A stretch of DNA of 64,000 nt. Source: Eutreptiella sp. 'Long Island Sound 2002'. Lineage: Eukaryota; Euglenozoa; Euglenophyceae; Eutreptiales; Eutreptiaceae. The position numbers and the translations under genes were made by a program. Positions 41,758-51,068 of the stretch are shown here, piece by piece. The notes under the pieces are model-generated. The model did no database searches and was not told the DNA's origin. It was given only the letters and a program-made list of their open reading frames with translations. The first letter of the stretch is position 1, and each line of letters starts with the position of its first letter. The stretch covers positions 41,556,090 through 41,620,089 of the forward strand of contig OZ038382.1 of assembly GCA_964036045.1 (NCBI GenBank). Reading direction: 5' to 3'.

Positions 41758-42289
41758 TGAAAGTGCTGCCCTGGGTCGTTGTGGGTGCCGGAGGGCTCGG
41801 GGCCGGCAAGACCAGTGGGGCAGGCACGCGAGGAGTCTCCCTGGATGTTGTTATTGGGGGTAGAACCGGACACTCGGACACCAACGGAGGCGAGAGCAGC
41901 GACAACAGAAGCAAGGTCCATGCTGATTGTGGTCCGGCAGAAAATCCCAGTCTATGAAGAAAATTGAGGGGAATTATTCTAAATACATCTGAGTGTCCAA
42001 AACTGTCCGAATGAATTTAAATAATCCATTTATGTAAAATTGTCTGGCCGATCTGGCCCGCGAGCGCGCGTCAGCGGCAAATGGCGATTCCAGCTAAAAT
42101 AGCGGAATGCGGCGGATTTACGGGAAATGGACCGCGGAATCAAATCCGGCATATCAGAAATATATAGGAAATATCCTGTGACTGAGCTGCGAGGCGGCGA
42201 ATCCGCCGAAGCAAAGAAAATGACCAAAATGTAGCCAATCTGGGCAGAATGTCTGAAAATCTGAGCAGATGGGGCTAGCCGCACTTACA
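41758..42289 (-). repeat. LTR at the left end (3' LTR of the element)
   Basis: This is 532 bp, a direct repeat of 51979-52510 with 7 substitutions and no indel. In element sense it starts TGTAAGTG and ends CACTTTCA, a near-perfect short inverted terminal repeat. It carries an untranslated copy of the Gag start region; the one difference in that part is synonymous (AAT versus AAC). Confidence 0.97.
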
Positions 42290-42299
42290 CTCCCCCTCC
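42290..42299 (-). other. Polypurine tract (plus-strand primer)
   Basis: On the element strand the LTR is immediately preceded by GGAGGGGGAG, itself preceded by a short T run. A purine tract touching the 3' LTR is the standard second-strand priming site of LTR retroelements. Confidence 0.88.
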
Positions 42300-43934
42300 A
42301 AAAACACACTGGGGTGTGTCGCTACGTCAACGAAGAACGTAGTGCGGGTAAGTCCCAGAAAAACATAGAAATGTAGCCTTGATGGGGCGAAATCTGCTTG
42401 ATCTGACCTGATCTGGGCTGAATTGGCACTGAATCAGGCTGGATGAACCTGAAATGAGACAGAATGAGAAGTGACGAACAGTCCTCCGTGCAGTAAAACA
42501 TTAGGTCAAGGGCTAAAAAGCATGTAAACGTATCGAGGATCGATACCAAACCATGCATTGGTTGAGAATGAGGTAGATTATTGGTGAATTGAGTGGGGGG
42601 ATCAAGAATTGGAGTGACATCTCAGCGCTCTGGCACAGTTTCGCTGTCGCGGGCACGCTACGGTGTCCTCGCCGAACTCTACATCGTGTTATCCCGCTTT
42701 TCTCGTTCTGAAAAGTACAGCATGTGACTCAGATTTGGCGCATCTGGTGGATGATCACAAGGTTCAGCAAAAATGAGAATGAATTTGAGCAGAGATTGAG
42801 GGGATTAAGCAATCACAGAGCGGTTAAACAAATACACATGTAGTCTACAGACCCTAAGTGCACAGAAGATCATAAGCGTCGACGAAGTTAGGCAAAGCCG
42901 TCGACAGATCTTCGAGGAATGAGAGGAGATGACAAGGAAATCAATCTAAATTGTCCTAACATGAGTAAATTCCCTGAGATGAAGGTGAAATGAAGCGGAA
43001 TGTGTACAACTGAAACTACCAACACCTTCGTTTAGACTAAAGTTAATATATATTGTCGTTTATTCAGCTCAATTGTGCTTTCCGGCACGTTGGTTCGCGA
43101 GCATCTAACAGATTCTATCAAAATGTGGATCATGTGATGATGCATCATGATGGGACATGCTGGCCCTGGATCCTTGGCATGTAACGCGCCGAAGGTTCAC
43201 TGAAGGCGCTTTACTGACAGTATATAACTGAGAGACACCAAATTTACAGTGGCGGTGGTGTCAATCGACTTGGACAAGGCCAATCTTTCGATGAAATCCC
43301 ACAAGACACTTGGATTCACCAATTTCGACAGTTTCAGGTCGGATTGAGCTCACATTGGCGTGTGCCAAAAATACAACGAAGCTTACGGACTTCAGAGGTT
43401 GCTGTTAGAAGTCCCTAGAGCTCCTATCTGAAGATTGTCTGAACAATTGACGTCTGGGTTTCGTACAACAGTGGCAGAATGATGGACAAACCTGAGAAAT
43501 TCAAGGTAAATTTAAGGATCCTGGATCTGAATCTGGACTTTGGCGTTAGCATCACAGCAAATGAAGGTATGATCTGAGTTCCTGGCGTCGCCTCTAGGGC
43601 AGCCAGTACTACAGGGGTTACCTGTAGGGGTGAATGTCGCTGGCCAGCGTTTTGATTATGTACATTTGCTTCCATCTGCACGAGTAGCCAAATTCCAAAG
43701 ATGCACAGACCAACAGAGACAAGATTACCCCGAATCTGCCTGAATTAAGCCTGAGTTTGGTTTTTTCTGAACACGGCAGCACACTCCGTCAGCGTATCTA
43801 CGCCTTATCTGCCGAACGGAGACCAAAGAAAAGTTGATTGACGTCAAATTATCAAACATTCGCAGTTCTCCACATCATGACATAAACAGAAAAAATGAAC
43901 AGTGGATTGAGCAGAATGTGGTAGGATGGCTTCC
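42300..43934 (-). other. 3' non-coding region of the element (about 1.6 kb)
   Basis: This lies between the Pol stop and the polypurine tract. Only short frames occur, the longest on the element strand being 85 codons (43424-43681), and it resembles nothing I know. There is no envelope-like signal peptide plus membrane segment, no hairpin array and no tRNA. It may hold RNA signals or be a remnant of captured sequence. It is long for a chromovirus 3' UTR. Confidence 0.6.
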
Positions 43935-46900
43935 TTAATTCGGCCAAGCACGAATGCATGTGACCACCAACCTGTCTGGCCTGGCCCTCGTACGGCTTGG
44001 ACGCTGCAGATCAGCGGCCGAACTTGAAGCTTGGTCCTCATGTGGCTCCTGGGCTGGCCTGACCGCAGGAGGGGGGATCGACGGATCAGCCCTGGAATGT
44101 GGCTGCTGAGGGCCGTAAGAGGCTGGATCTCGATTCACCACAGGTCGTTTTCCGTCGCTCTCCACTTGTCTGTCTGGTTTCGACAAACAATCTGTCAGGA
44201 GTACTCCAATTTCGGGGTGCTTCTTGAGGAAGTCGATGAACCCCTTGGTGTATCCATGGACAAAAGATTGGGCTGGTTCCCAGTTGTTGTGACTGGGATC
44301 AAAGCCCCTCCACTCACACAGAAATTCCCATTCGCCCTTGGCGTCACGTCTTGCTTCAACAATCCTCTTGAGTTCATACTTTCCCCCTTCGATTACCCGA
44401 TCGGACAAGTGTTTTGCAGTCCAAAAAAGGGGTTTAACTCGATCCTTGGGGGAGGGGATCTCTCTCTTGAGGCGATCGCCCGAAACGTCAATTTCCCTGC
44501 TGACATCCACACGAATCCTCCACCTGTTCTCCCCAAGACGCGCTGTAACAGCGAATGGCCCCTCCCACAAGGGAAGAAGCTTGTCATCTCCGTCCAGGGT
44601 GGTTTCGGATTTTCGAAGCCAAACTCGATCATCGACTTCAAAATTGTGGGGGTTTTTTCGACCTTGATTTTGAACCCAAAGCCAGTCAGCTTGATGCTTC
44701 TCGATTAATTTCGACACAGATTTATCTGCTCGTTGGACTTCGTCCAAAAACAGCGAAGCATCCTTACAGGGGCGAGGATTTTTCAACGGCATGTTCCACC
44801 AACACTTCTTTCGTCCAAAGACAATTTCATTTGGAGAAAGGCCATGATACAAAGGCGTGTTGTGGTAACGGCGAAGCAATGCGAAGAGAACTTCAAGCCA
44901 GTGGAAATCCTTCTCACTCGCGAGCTCCTTACGAAGCATATTTATAACAGAGCGGCCGGCTCTTTCGCCAGGCAGCGCTCGATGCGAGTGGATTTCACAC
45001 CTGAGGTGGTGGATTCCAAGGCGAGCACACAATTCTCTCCACCATTCGGAGGTGTACTCTTTGCCTGAGTCCGTGACCACCTCGGATGGGACGTCCCAGC
45101 CTCCCATCCAGGTCTGCGCGCACCATTTGGCGGCAGCCTTGCCAGTCATCGACTCAATGTTGCAAGGCAACACTTGAATGTAGCCGGAATGACGGCACTG
45201 AATAAGGAGCACACCATTGACTTTTTTGTTAGTCCAATGGCACTCTTCGTCATCGAGCTCACCGAGATAAAAAAAATCACTCGTGACTCTGTTGAAAAGA
45301 CGCTCCGGAATAGGATGAGGCCTCAGATGGCCGTGCTTCTTCGCGCTGGGGGGCGTCGAGACAGCACATTGGGCACATCCGGCTGCTACTTTCATGCAAT
45401 GAGTGTAGAGCCTCGATCCAAACAACCTATGCTTAATCATCGACCACAGTCGACGGCCATGTGCGTGGGGGGACTCCCATTTGTGCCACCAGTTTAACAC
45501 TCGGGGGGCTAGGGCGTCTGGCACACACAATTTACCCTCCATCCACAGCTTCCCCCCATCCAACGAGTACTCCGCAAAAATCCCATCCCTGTGAGCATCT
45601 TTGGATTTGAGATTTCCAAAGACCTCTTTAAACATGGGATCCTGCAGGTAATCGGACGTCCAGTCACGGATGATCAGGGAATCCTTAGGCAGGGGTGGAG
45701 TTTTGGCCGGATCTCGTCGCTTAATGCCCTCGATCAACCGAAATCGACTTACTTGTCGGGTATAGTCAAACCGTTTCACACTCCCTGAGGAGGGATCGGT
45801 GACTTTTTCCACGACTTTCAGTGTTTTGGTGCAGATCTCGTGAGCATGCGCCGGATCTGTGATGGCCGTGATGTCGTGACACGGCAATGCGTGCTGTTTA
45901 ACAGCGCACTGCATGCATGCACGTCGAATGAGTTTCTTTTCTTCCTGATCCCATTCGATGATGACATGGCGGTCCTGCTCCGTACCATGGATGTTGGTAC
46001 TTTGCAGCCCCTCTGAGGCGGGGTAAGCCCATCGGCTCAGAGCATCCGCTACCGTGTTATGTTTTCCAGGCAGATACGACACATGGAGGTCAAACAGAGA
46101 GAGAAATTCGTGCCATCTGGCCCGTCGACCAGCTGGGCTCGCGACAGTATCAATGTGTTCGGTGGCCCAATACTCCAGAGATCGATGATCCGTCAGGACC
46201 TCGACTCGATTGGTGCCAACCCACGATTGGTACTTTTTTAAAGCACAGATGATGGCGTAAGTCTCTTGCTCACGCGGCGACCATTGCATTTGGCGTGGAG
46301 CTAGCTTCCGAGACCAAAATGCAAGAGGGTAATGATCGCCGGTGGCTTCATCAACCTGTTCAAGAACAGCTCCGATCGCGTACCTAGATGCGTCGGTCCT
46401 AATGTAGAAGGGTCGGTCAAATTGGGGCACATGCAACGTGGCGACTTCGCAGAGGGCTGCCTTCAAGTGATGGAAGGCCTCCTCGCACTCGTCAGTCCAC
46501 TTGACACGAACCTCTGAACCTGCCTTGCCCGCATCTCTCCCTACCTTCAATAATTCAGTGAGGGGGGCAGCAAATTTGGCATAATTCGGCACAGAAGTGT
46601 GGTAAAAATTGCAACAACCCAGGAATCCTCTCAACTCCATGATCGTCTCAGGGCGCTTCCACTTCTGAATAGCGACGAGCTTCCCTGCACTGGGTCGTCG
46701 AGTGCCATTCTCTAGGAGAGAACCACAAAATTCGACTGATTTTAAAAATAATTTTCCCTTCTTTGGCCCACAAATCAGCTGATTGGCGTCAAGAATATCC
46801 AAAACTTGGTTCAGCTGCTTCTCATGTAAGGCCACCAGCTCGGCTTCGGTCAGTCCCTCCCCCTCCGTCGCGATGATTATGTCATCTATGTACACACTCA

Positions 46901-48380
46901 CGAAGGCACGAAGCTCAGGATGGGTTGTGAACAGCACATCCTCCATCATTCTTTGAAAAAATGAGGGGGCGTTCTTCAATCCCATGGGCATGACGGTCCA
47001 TTGGACTGGGCCACATGGCGTGCACATACAGGTGAGAGGTCTGCTGTCCTTCCTCAACGGCATTTGGTGAAAGCCGTGACGGAGATCCAGCACAGAGAAC
47101 AAACGACCTCTTGCCCTCTTGGCGATTTCCTCCTCAATGAGGGGCAGGGGGTGTGAATCTGCCTTTGTTTCGGCGTTGAGATTGCGAAAATCAACCACCA
47201 TTCGCCAACCATCAATGGTGTTCTGGTCTGCAGGCGGTGGCTTCGGGACTGTGAAGGGTGAACAACACCATTCGCTGGTCATACAACCCTCAAGCCAACC
47301 AAATTCCCTAAGATTTCTCTCAATGATCTTTCTGAGAATCTCATGTTTGTGTCCATGATTTTCATAAGGGCGCTGTTTTTTTGCCTTGTACCCTTCACGA
47401 AGCTCGATGAAGGCTTCACCGAACTGCCCACGGACAGGGGGATCTTTGATCAACTTTCCTGAAAGGGTTGTGTCCTTCCGTTCCTCAAAAATCTTTTCTC
47501 TGGACCTGGAACACAATTCAGTGTCCACCTGATCGCCAGGAATTACTGTCGAAAAAACTTTGGCGACTTCTTCGGCTTTGGCAGCAAGAATCTTCTTACG
47601 GATGTCCCTAAACAGGTCCGTATCCACTGCCTCTTGAAGATAGGTGGGTCTTGTGTCGAAATCCCAGAGATTTTCCTCGTGATCCAGCTCCTCGAAAGGA
47701 TCCATGAAAGCTTCCACAGGGGGTTTTTCATAAAAAACTCTGAATTTGCGGCGCGATTGGAGATTTTTCCTCGCCCGTGCACTGAAGATTCTTTTCGATG
47801 TCGACCGTATTGGGGAAGAGGGAGCCGAGGCGGATCCATTGGTCGTTGAATTACCTGGGGTATCTGACGAACAAAAATCAGAAAAAATAGATTCATCATC
47901 AGTACCACGCTCAACCTCAGATTCAGACCCAACACAGGAATCTGTACTAGAATCAGCAGAATTAGAGTCAGAAAGCTTTCCATCCACCAGGAATGCAAGC
48001 GAACTCCAGGACCGCTGTGGCAGGGGACCTGTGTCGTCCCTGGCATACAGCTTAATCTTCCTGGGAAGTTCGATGTAATCTACACAAATGTCTTGTAATT
48101 CCTGAAACCAAGGCTTGTCGTCCCACAAGGGCACAACTAAAATTGCCTGGGTTTTATCTTGCTTGATTTTGTGGATGACCTGCTGGATTAAGTGAAACGG
48201 AGGGTTAATCCACAACTTCTTGTCCCATTTGTGAGTCCAAGCGTCGCTGAAGTGCTTGTCAAAGCGCTTGTTCATACGGTTAGCAAAGGCATCATACTGT
48301 GGCCAAAAGGAATGGTGTTCATGAAAGTATTCACAAATTGCATCGCGCCATTTGTCGACAACTCTGTAGGATGAAGAGTG
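43935..48380 (-). CDS. pol: Pol: NPPF domain, reverse transcriptase, RNase H, integrase, chromodomain
   Basis: Replicates and integrates the element. Residues are counted from the first Met, at 48275. NPPF at 24-27 lies in a domain resembling the adenine-methylase-like region of some retroelements. RT covers about 310-575, with VDFRNLN at 361, FSVLDL at 393, MGLKNAPSFFQ at 431 and the catalytic box YIDD at 462-465. RNase H covers about 590-750, with D628, E671, D696 and D744. Integrase has a zinc-binding H/C region (H931, H937 or H939, C967, C970) and D1000, D1069 and E1104; there are 34 residues between the last two. GPF is at 1239-1241. A chromodomain covers about 1299-1352 and would bind methylated histone H3. 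A Ser/acidic linker (about 100-160) separates the NPPF domain from RT. The frame is open up to a TAG at 48381, and the conserved NPPF domain starts upstream of the Met, so Pol is probably made as part of a longer polyprotein. No frameshift is seen. Confidence 0.95.
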   Translation of the reverse strand, partial: HSSSYRVVDKWRDAICEYFHEHHSFWPQYDAFANRMNKRFDKHFSDAWTHKWDKKLWINPPFHLIQQVIHKIKQDKTQAILVVPLWDDKPWFQELQDICVDYIELPRKIKLYARDDTGPLPQRSWSSLAFLVDGKLSDSNSADSSTDSCVGSESEVERGTDDESIFSDFCSSDTPGNSTTNGSASAPSSPIRSTSKRIFSARARKNLQSRRKFRVFYEKPPVEAFMDPFEELDHEENLWDFDTRPTYLQEAVDTDLFRDIRKKILAAKAEEVAKVFSTVIPGDQVDTELCSRSREKIFEERKDTTLSGKLIKDPPVRGQFGEAFIELREGYKAKKQRPYENHGHKHEILRKIIERNLREFGWLEGCMTSEWCCSPFTVPKPPPADQNTIDGWRMVVDFRNLNAETKADSHPLPLIEEEIAKRARGRLFSVLDLRHGFHQMPLRKDSRPLTCMCTPCGPVQWTVMPMGLKNAPSFFQRMMEDVLFTTHPELRAFVSVYIDDIIIATEGEGLTEAELVALHEKQLNQVLDILDANQLICGPKKGKLFLKSVEFCGSLLENGTRRPSAGKLVAIQKWKRPETIMELRGFLGCCNFYHTSVPNYAKFAAPLTELLKVGRDAGKAGSEVRVKWTDECEEAFHHLKAALCEVATLHVPQFDRPFYIRTDASRYAIGAVLEQVDEATGDHYPLAFWSRKLAPRQMQWSPREQETYAIICALKKYQSWVGTNRVEVLTDHRSLEYWATEHIDTVASPAGRRARWHEFLSLFDLHVSYLPGKHNTVADALSRWAYPASEGLQSTNIHGTEQDRHVIIEWDQEEKKLIRRACMQCAVKQHALPCHDITAITDPAHAHEICTKTLKVVEKVTDPSSGSVKRFDYTRQVSRFRLIEGIKRRDPAKTPPLPKDSLIIRDWTSDYLQDPMFKEVFGNLKSKDAHRDGIFAEYSLDGGKLWMEGKLCVPDALAPRVLNWWHKWESPHAHGRRLWSMIKHRLFGSRLYTHCMKVAAGCAQCAVSTPPSAKKHGHLRPHPIPERLFNRVTSDFFYLGELDDEECHWTNKKVNGVLLIQCRHSGYIQVLPCNIESMTGKAAAKWCAQTWMGGWDVPSEVVTDSGKEYTSEWWRELCARLGIHHLRCEIHSHRALPGERAGRSVINMLRKELASEKDFHWLEVLFALLRRYHNTPLYHGLSPNEIVFGRKKCWWNMPLKNPRPCKDASLFLDEVQRADKSVSKLIEKHQADWLWVQNQGRKNPHNFEVDDRVWLRKSETTLDGDDKLLPLWEGPFAVTARLGENRWRIRVDVSREIDVSGDRLKREIPSPKDRVKPLFWTAKHLSDRVIEGGKYELKRIVEARRDAKGEWEFLCEWRGFDPSHNNWEPAQSFVHGYTKGFIDFLKKHPEIGVLLTDCLSKPDRQVESDGKRPVVNRDPASYGPQQPHSRADPSIPPPAVRPAQEPHEDQASSSAADLQRPSRTRARPDRLVVTCIRAWPN
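44220..44381 (-). other. Chromodomain at the integrase C-terminus
   Basis: Residues 1299-1352 of Pol contain KYELKRIVEARR, then FLCEWRGF, then NNWEP, then a helix ending FIDFLKK. These are the aromatic-cage and W-x-G-[YF] landmarks of chromodomains. In chromoviruses this module directs integration to heterochromatin. It is followed by about 94 Pro/Ser/Asp-rich residues to the stop. Confidence 0.88.
48096..48317 (-). other. NPPF (adenine-methylase-like) domain upstream of RT
   Basis: The encoded stretch runs from FWPQYDAFANR through DAW...W and LWINPPF to ILVVPLW and DDKPWF. The pattern (DxFA, N, then NPPF, then VVPxW) is one I associate with Dam-like DNA N6-adenine methylase regions in DIRS and some gypsy elements. 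(D/N)PP(F/Y) is the catalytic motif IV of adenine methylases. The SAM-binding FxG motif is not obvious, so enzymatic activity is doubtful. About seven residues of the motif precede the first ATG of the Pol frame. Confidence 0.55.
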
Positions 48381-48383
48381 CTA
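48381..48383 (-). other. In-frame TAG between protease and Pol
   Basis: The stop TAG is followed by CACTCT. The same frame is open on both sides, and coding-like sequence leading into the NPPF domain follows at once. I found no frame-preserving intron around it. It could come from CAG by one C-to-T change, or be a readthrough stop. Confidence 0.85.
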
Positions 48384-49118
48384 GCGCGAAGGGCGTCGTG
48401 GCTGAGAGTCCCTACGAAGACATTCTAACTCCTGGGAGTAATCGGCACTCCCATTCACCTCTGCAATGGTGACATCTTCACCAAATTTTGGTGTCACCTT
48501 TTGCTTCAAAAATTCTTCTGCACTTTTAAACCCTGCGTGCAAAAAACGAAATTCAGGACGCTCCAAGGGACCTGACTCCAGCAAAAAACAACGACGATGA
48601 CCTACAGGCGCTACCCTGTTCTTACGAAGCCAAGGATGGCCTAAATAAAGGTCATACTTTATGTCAGCTCGATAGAAGTAGTCATCCTTAAGGACAACTT
48701 CTTCCACATTTTGCTCTTCCCAAAGGTCTTGAGCGACCAAATGGGTTGATATATAACAACCGCGTTGCCCACCTGCGAGAGAATGTCCAGAAACTCCCTC
48801 GAGGGTAACAGGATGAGGCGACTCGAACACGCAGTCGTCGGGTAAGAATGCATTGGATTGGAGATTTACCTCTGATCCATTATCACACAAACAGGTGGCG
48901 AGGTGGAAATTTCCCTTGCAATCAGAGACCCACAGCTTTGTAACAAACTGACGAGCCCTGTGCTTGGACTGTACACCAACCTCGTCCACTACAACAGAAG
49001 GATCCGCTGCCGGATCCAGGGGAGAGGAGACAAGCGACCCTACATCAAGTAATGGTCGATCAGGAATTTGGGGATCATGCCTGAAATCGCCTGGGGAGGG
49101 GCGATTTTCGTGGCTCCC
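48381..49118 (-). CDS. Retropepsin-like aspartic protease region
   Basis: It would cleave the Gag-Pol polyprotein. The frame is open from the Gag TAG to the TAG at 48381-48383 and is in the same frame as both Gag and Pol. It has no ATG ahead of the domain; the first start-like codon is GTG at 48989. Counting from there, CDNGSEVNL at 35-43 occupies the position of the catalytic D-[ST]-G loop, and DLYLGHPWL at 113-121 matches the second conserved retropepsin segment (hydrophobic, then LGxPWL). The active-site triplet reads D-N-G, not D-T-G or D-S-G. AAT could come from AGT by one change, or the family may use this variant. About 80 residues follow the domain before the stop. The lack of an ATG implies synthesis only as a fusion. 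Confidence 0.75.
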   Translation of the reverse strand, partial: GSHENRPSPGDFRHDPQIPDRPLLDVGSLVSSPLDPAADPSVVVDEVGVQSKHRARQFVTKLWVSDCKGNFHLATCLCDNGSEVNLQSNAFLPDDCVFESPHPVTLEGVSGHSLAGGQRGCYISTHLVAQDLWEEQNVEEVVLKDDYFYRADIKYDLYLGHPWLRKNRVAPVGHRRCFLLESGPLERPEFRFLHAGFKSAEEFLKQKVTPKFGEDVTIAEVNGSADYSQELECLRRDSQPRRPSR

Positions 49119-49121
49119 CTA
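49119..49121 (-). other. In-frame TAG at the Gag-protease junction
   Basis: The context is AACGCC-TAG-GGGAGC. Gag and protease share one frame, so passing this stop would give Gag-Pro without a frameshift. Position and codon recall the gag-pol UAG of gammaretroviruses. Whether it is leaky cannot be read from the sequence. No convincing intron spans it. Confidence 0.85.
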
Positions 49122-51068
49122 GGCGTTCTGACCTCCAGCGGCTGCGTTAACATTGTGAACACAGCCTGTTTCGTCGATCCATTCATCTTGGAACGGATCA
49201 TCCGCTGGATTCAGAGCATTTTCGACGTAATCTCGATCCGCATCAGACACCTGGTCTGCACCTGAGACCTGATCCACACGATGGTTTCCTTTTCCACGTC
49301 CACGGCCACGGCCGCCGGATGATGGGCCACCACCGTCGCCACGCCCTCTGCCCTTACCAGAGAAGGGGGTTCCCGAAGGATTTCCCTTACCTTTACCCTG
49401 TGATCCTGGAGCATTTCCTTTGTTTGTACCGGATTGAGGGGTTTGGCCTGGATTTCGATTTCCGCCTCCGGCGTTGACATTGGGACCTGTCTGGCCGTTT
49501 GGCTGTCCACCGGAGCCGGATGGAGTCCGATTCCCTTTGCCTTGGGACCCGCCAGGGCCTCCAGTATTTTTGTTCCCACCGGAGGGAGTCGAATTACCCT
49601 TTCCCCCCTTGGCACCATGCACCTGTCTGTCATTCCTGTCTGAATTCTGCGAATTATTGACATTTTCACCAATCACTTTGTGATCGTAAGCAGACCATCG
49701 GTGATTAGCAGTAGAATGCGTCTTAGCTCGGTTCGTAGAACCTAGAAGAAGACAGATGCTACAATGATCCTGAACATTCCGGGTGTCATTCACCTTTTTG
49801 TTGCCCTTTTGGGCCCCATTTTGGGTGTTTTGCTGGGTGTTCCTGTTTCCCCCAAGACCCTCATGGAAATTTTGATTGGCGGCGTCAGCGAGCCTCTCAA
49901 CCTCTTCCCACAGTTCTTGCGGAGTAAACGAAAACACCCAGTTCCTGGCCTTCAGGCGATTGCCGTGGAAACTTACTCCCCTATTGAGGACTTGGACAAA
50001 CAAGTCCCGATCCTCGTGTTCATTAAACTTGATTTTCCACGTGTTTTCAGTGAATTTCACCTTGGTAAACGACGTGGGGGAGCACTTTTGAAGTGCCTCC
50101 CTGACTGTAAACCGGTTGGCCGAGGCGTCAAAGCCATCGATCTCCGCCCACCAGGTCTTGACCTTTTCTTCGGACTGTCGATTCCGAAGGGTGGCGGCGG
50201 TTTCTGAGGGGATCTTGTCAAAAATCAGATTTTTCAGCTCGGCACTAGAAAATTTTTCGCCTGAATGTTCAGATTCTTCTACGAGATTCCAGAAGCGCTG
50301 TCTCTTGTCCTGCACTTCGTGCAAGATTAATCGAGAAAATGAAGGAAAATTCTTCAACATCTGGTGGTAATGGTCCTCAGGCAGCCGGGATCCACGTACC
50401 TCCAACTGTTCCCACACCTCATTAAAGGTAAGGGGGGAACTTGAATCCTCACGATCACTCCAGGTTCTGAGCCAAGTATTGGCCGGCGCTCCCTCAAGGC
50501 AGTCCAGGAGGGCCATCAGGAACTGATCATCCTGGAGCTTTTGAGTCTTAACCCACAGTTTAAATTCCCGTTGGAACTGAGGCCAACGTCTGGGGTTTCC
50601 ATTATACTTCGGTTGCTTGGCAACCTGACGAAGTCGCAATGAAGTAGGATTTAGGAGTGAATCCAGCCCAACACCGGCCGTAATGGTAGACACCTTGGCG
50701 GCATCATTAGCCACACCAGCTCCGGCGAGGGTCTGGGCGAGCAACATCTGGGCAATTGCATTGGAATCAACAGCAGGAAGGGTAGTACGGGAGGCAGTTC
50801 TTTTGGCATTCTGAACCTCAGTCCTAGCCTTCGCCGATGTACTCTGTGATCGAGAGATTGTAACCCTTTCCTTTAACTTAGTCCTGCTGATCCGTGCATC
50901 GGTGGTCTTAGAGTCCACCGAAGGAGCAATCGAAAAAATTTCTGTCGCCTCCTCCGACGGTTCTGTTGTCTGATCCACCGATGATGCGCCCTCAGACCTC
51001 ATGTGGGTCTTGAAAAGATCTTTAATTCCCAGCGTCTGAATGATGAGTTGCATTTGATCTTTGAGCAA
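49119..51068 (-). CDS. gag: Gag: capsid-like and nucleocapsid regions
   Basis: The structural protein that packages the element RNA. Residues are counted from 51068. Residues 1-150 are polar. Residues 150-330 hold a retrotransposon Gag capsid-like region (PKYNGNPRRWPQFQREF at 153, then helices including LLDCLEGAPANTWL). A zinc-finger-like C436-x2-C439-x11-H451-x4-H456 motif replaces the usual CCHC knuckle. Residues 405-600 are a Gly/Asn/Gln/Pro low-complexity tail ending in GRGRG runs, fitting RNA binding. The C-terminus is acidic. The codon at 51068 is TTG; the first ATG is at 51053. An in-frame TAA precedes it and an in-frame TAG ends it, with the frame continuing into the protease. It is therefore either a free Gag or the middle of one polyprotein. 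Confidence 0.87.
   Translation of the reverse strand: MLKDQMQLIIQTLGIKDLFKTHMRSEGASSVDQTTEPSEEATEIFSIAPSVDSKTTDARISRTKLKERVTISRSQSTSAKARTEVQNAKRTASRTTLPAVDSNAIAQMLLAQTLAGAGVANDAAKVSTITAGVGLDSLLNPTSLRLRQVAKQPKYNGNPRRWPQFQREFKLWVKTQKLQDDQFLMALLDCLEGAPANTWLRTWSDREDSSSPLTFNEVWEQLEVRGSRLPEDHYHQMLKNFPSFSRLILHEVQDKRQRFWNLVEESEHSGEKFSSAELKNLIFDKIPSETAATLRNRQSEEKVKTWWAEIDGFDASANRFTVREALQKCSPTSFTKVKFTENTWKIKFNEHEDRDLFVQVLNRGVSFHGNRLKARNWVFSFTPQELWEEVERLADAANQNFHEGLGGNRNTQQNTQNGAQKGNKKVNDTRNVQDHCSICLLLGSTNRAKTHSTANHRWSAYDHKVIGENVNNSQNSDRNDRQVHGAKGGKGNSTPSGGNKNTGGPGGSQGKGNRTPSGSGGQPNGQTGPNVNAGGGNRNPGQTPQSGTNKGNAPGSQGKGKGNPSGTPFSGKGRGRGDGGGPSSGGRGRGRGKGNHRVDQVSGADQVSDADRDYVENALNPADDPFQDEWIDETGCVHNVNAAAGGQNA

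Noticed and set aside
41414-41914. 166-codon frame across the satellite-LTR junction
   Set aside because: A chance fusion of LTR and repeat sequence created by the insertion.
43424-43681. Envelope or accessory gene after Pol
   Set aside because: Only 85 codons, no signal peptide or membrane anchor and no known similarity; likely chance.
44031-44708. Plus-strand frames in 44-50 kb (for example 225 codons)
   Set aside because: Antisense shadows of Pol and Gag with no recognisable domain. The minus-strand frame at 47543-48046 is likewise a shifted shadow of Pol.
48990-49121. Programmed frameshift between Gag and protease
   Set aside because: Both lie in the same frame, so no shift is needed; only a TAG separates them.
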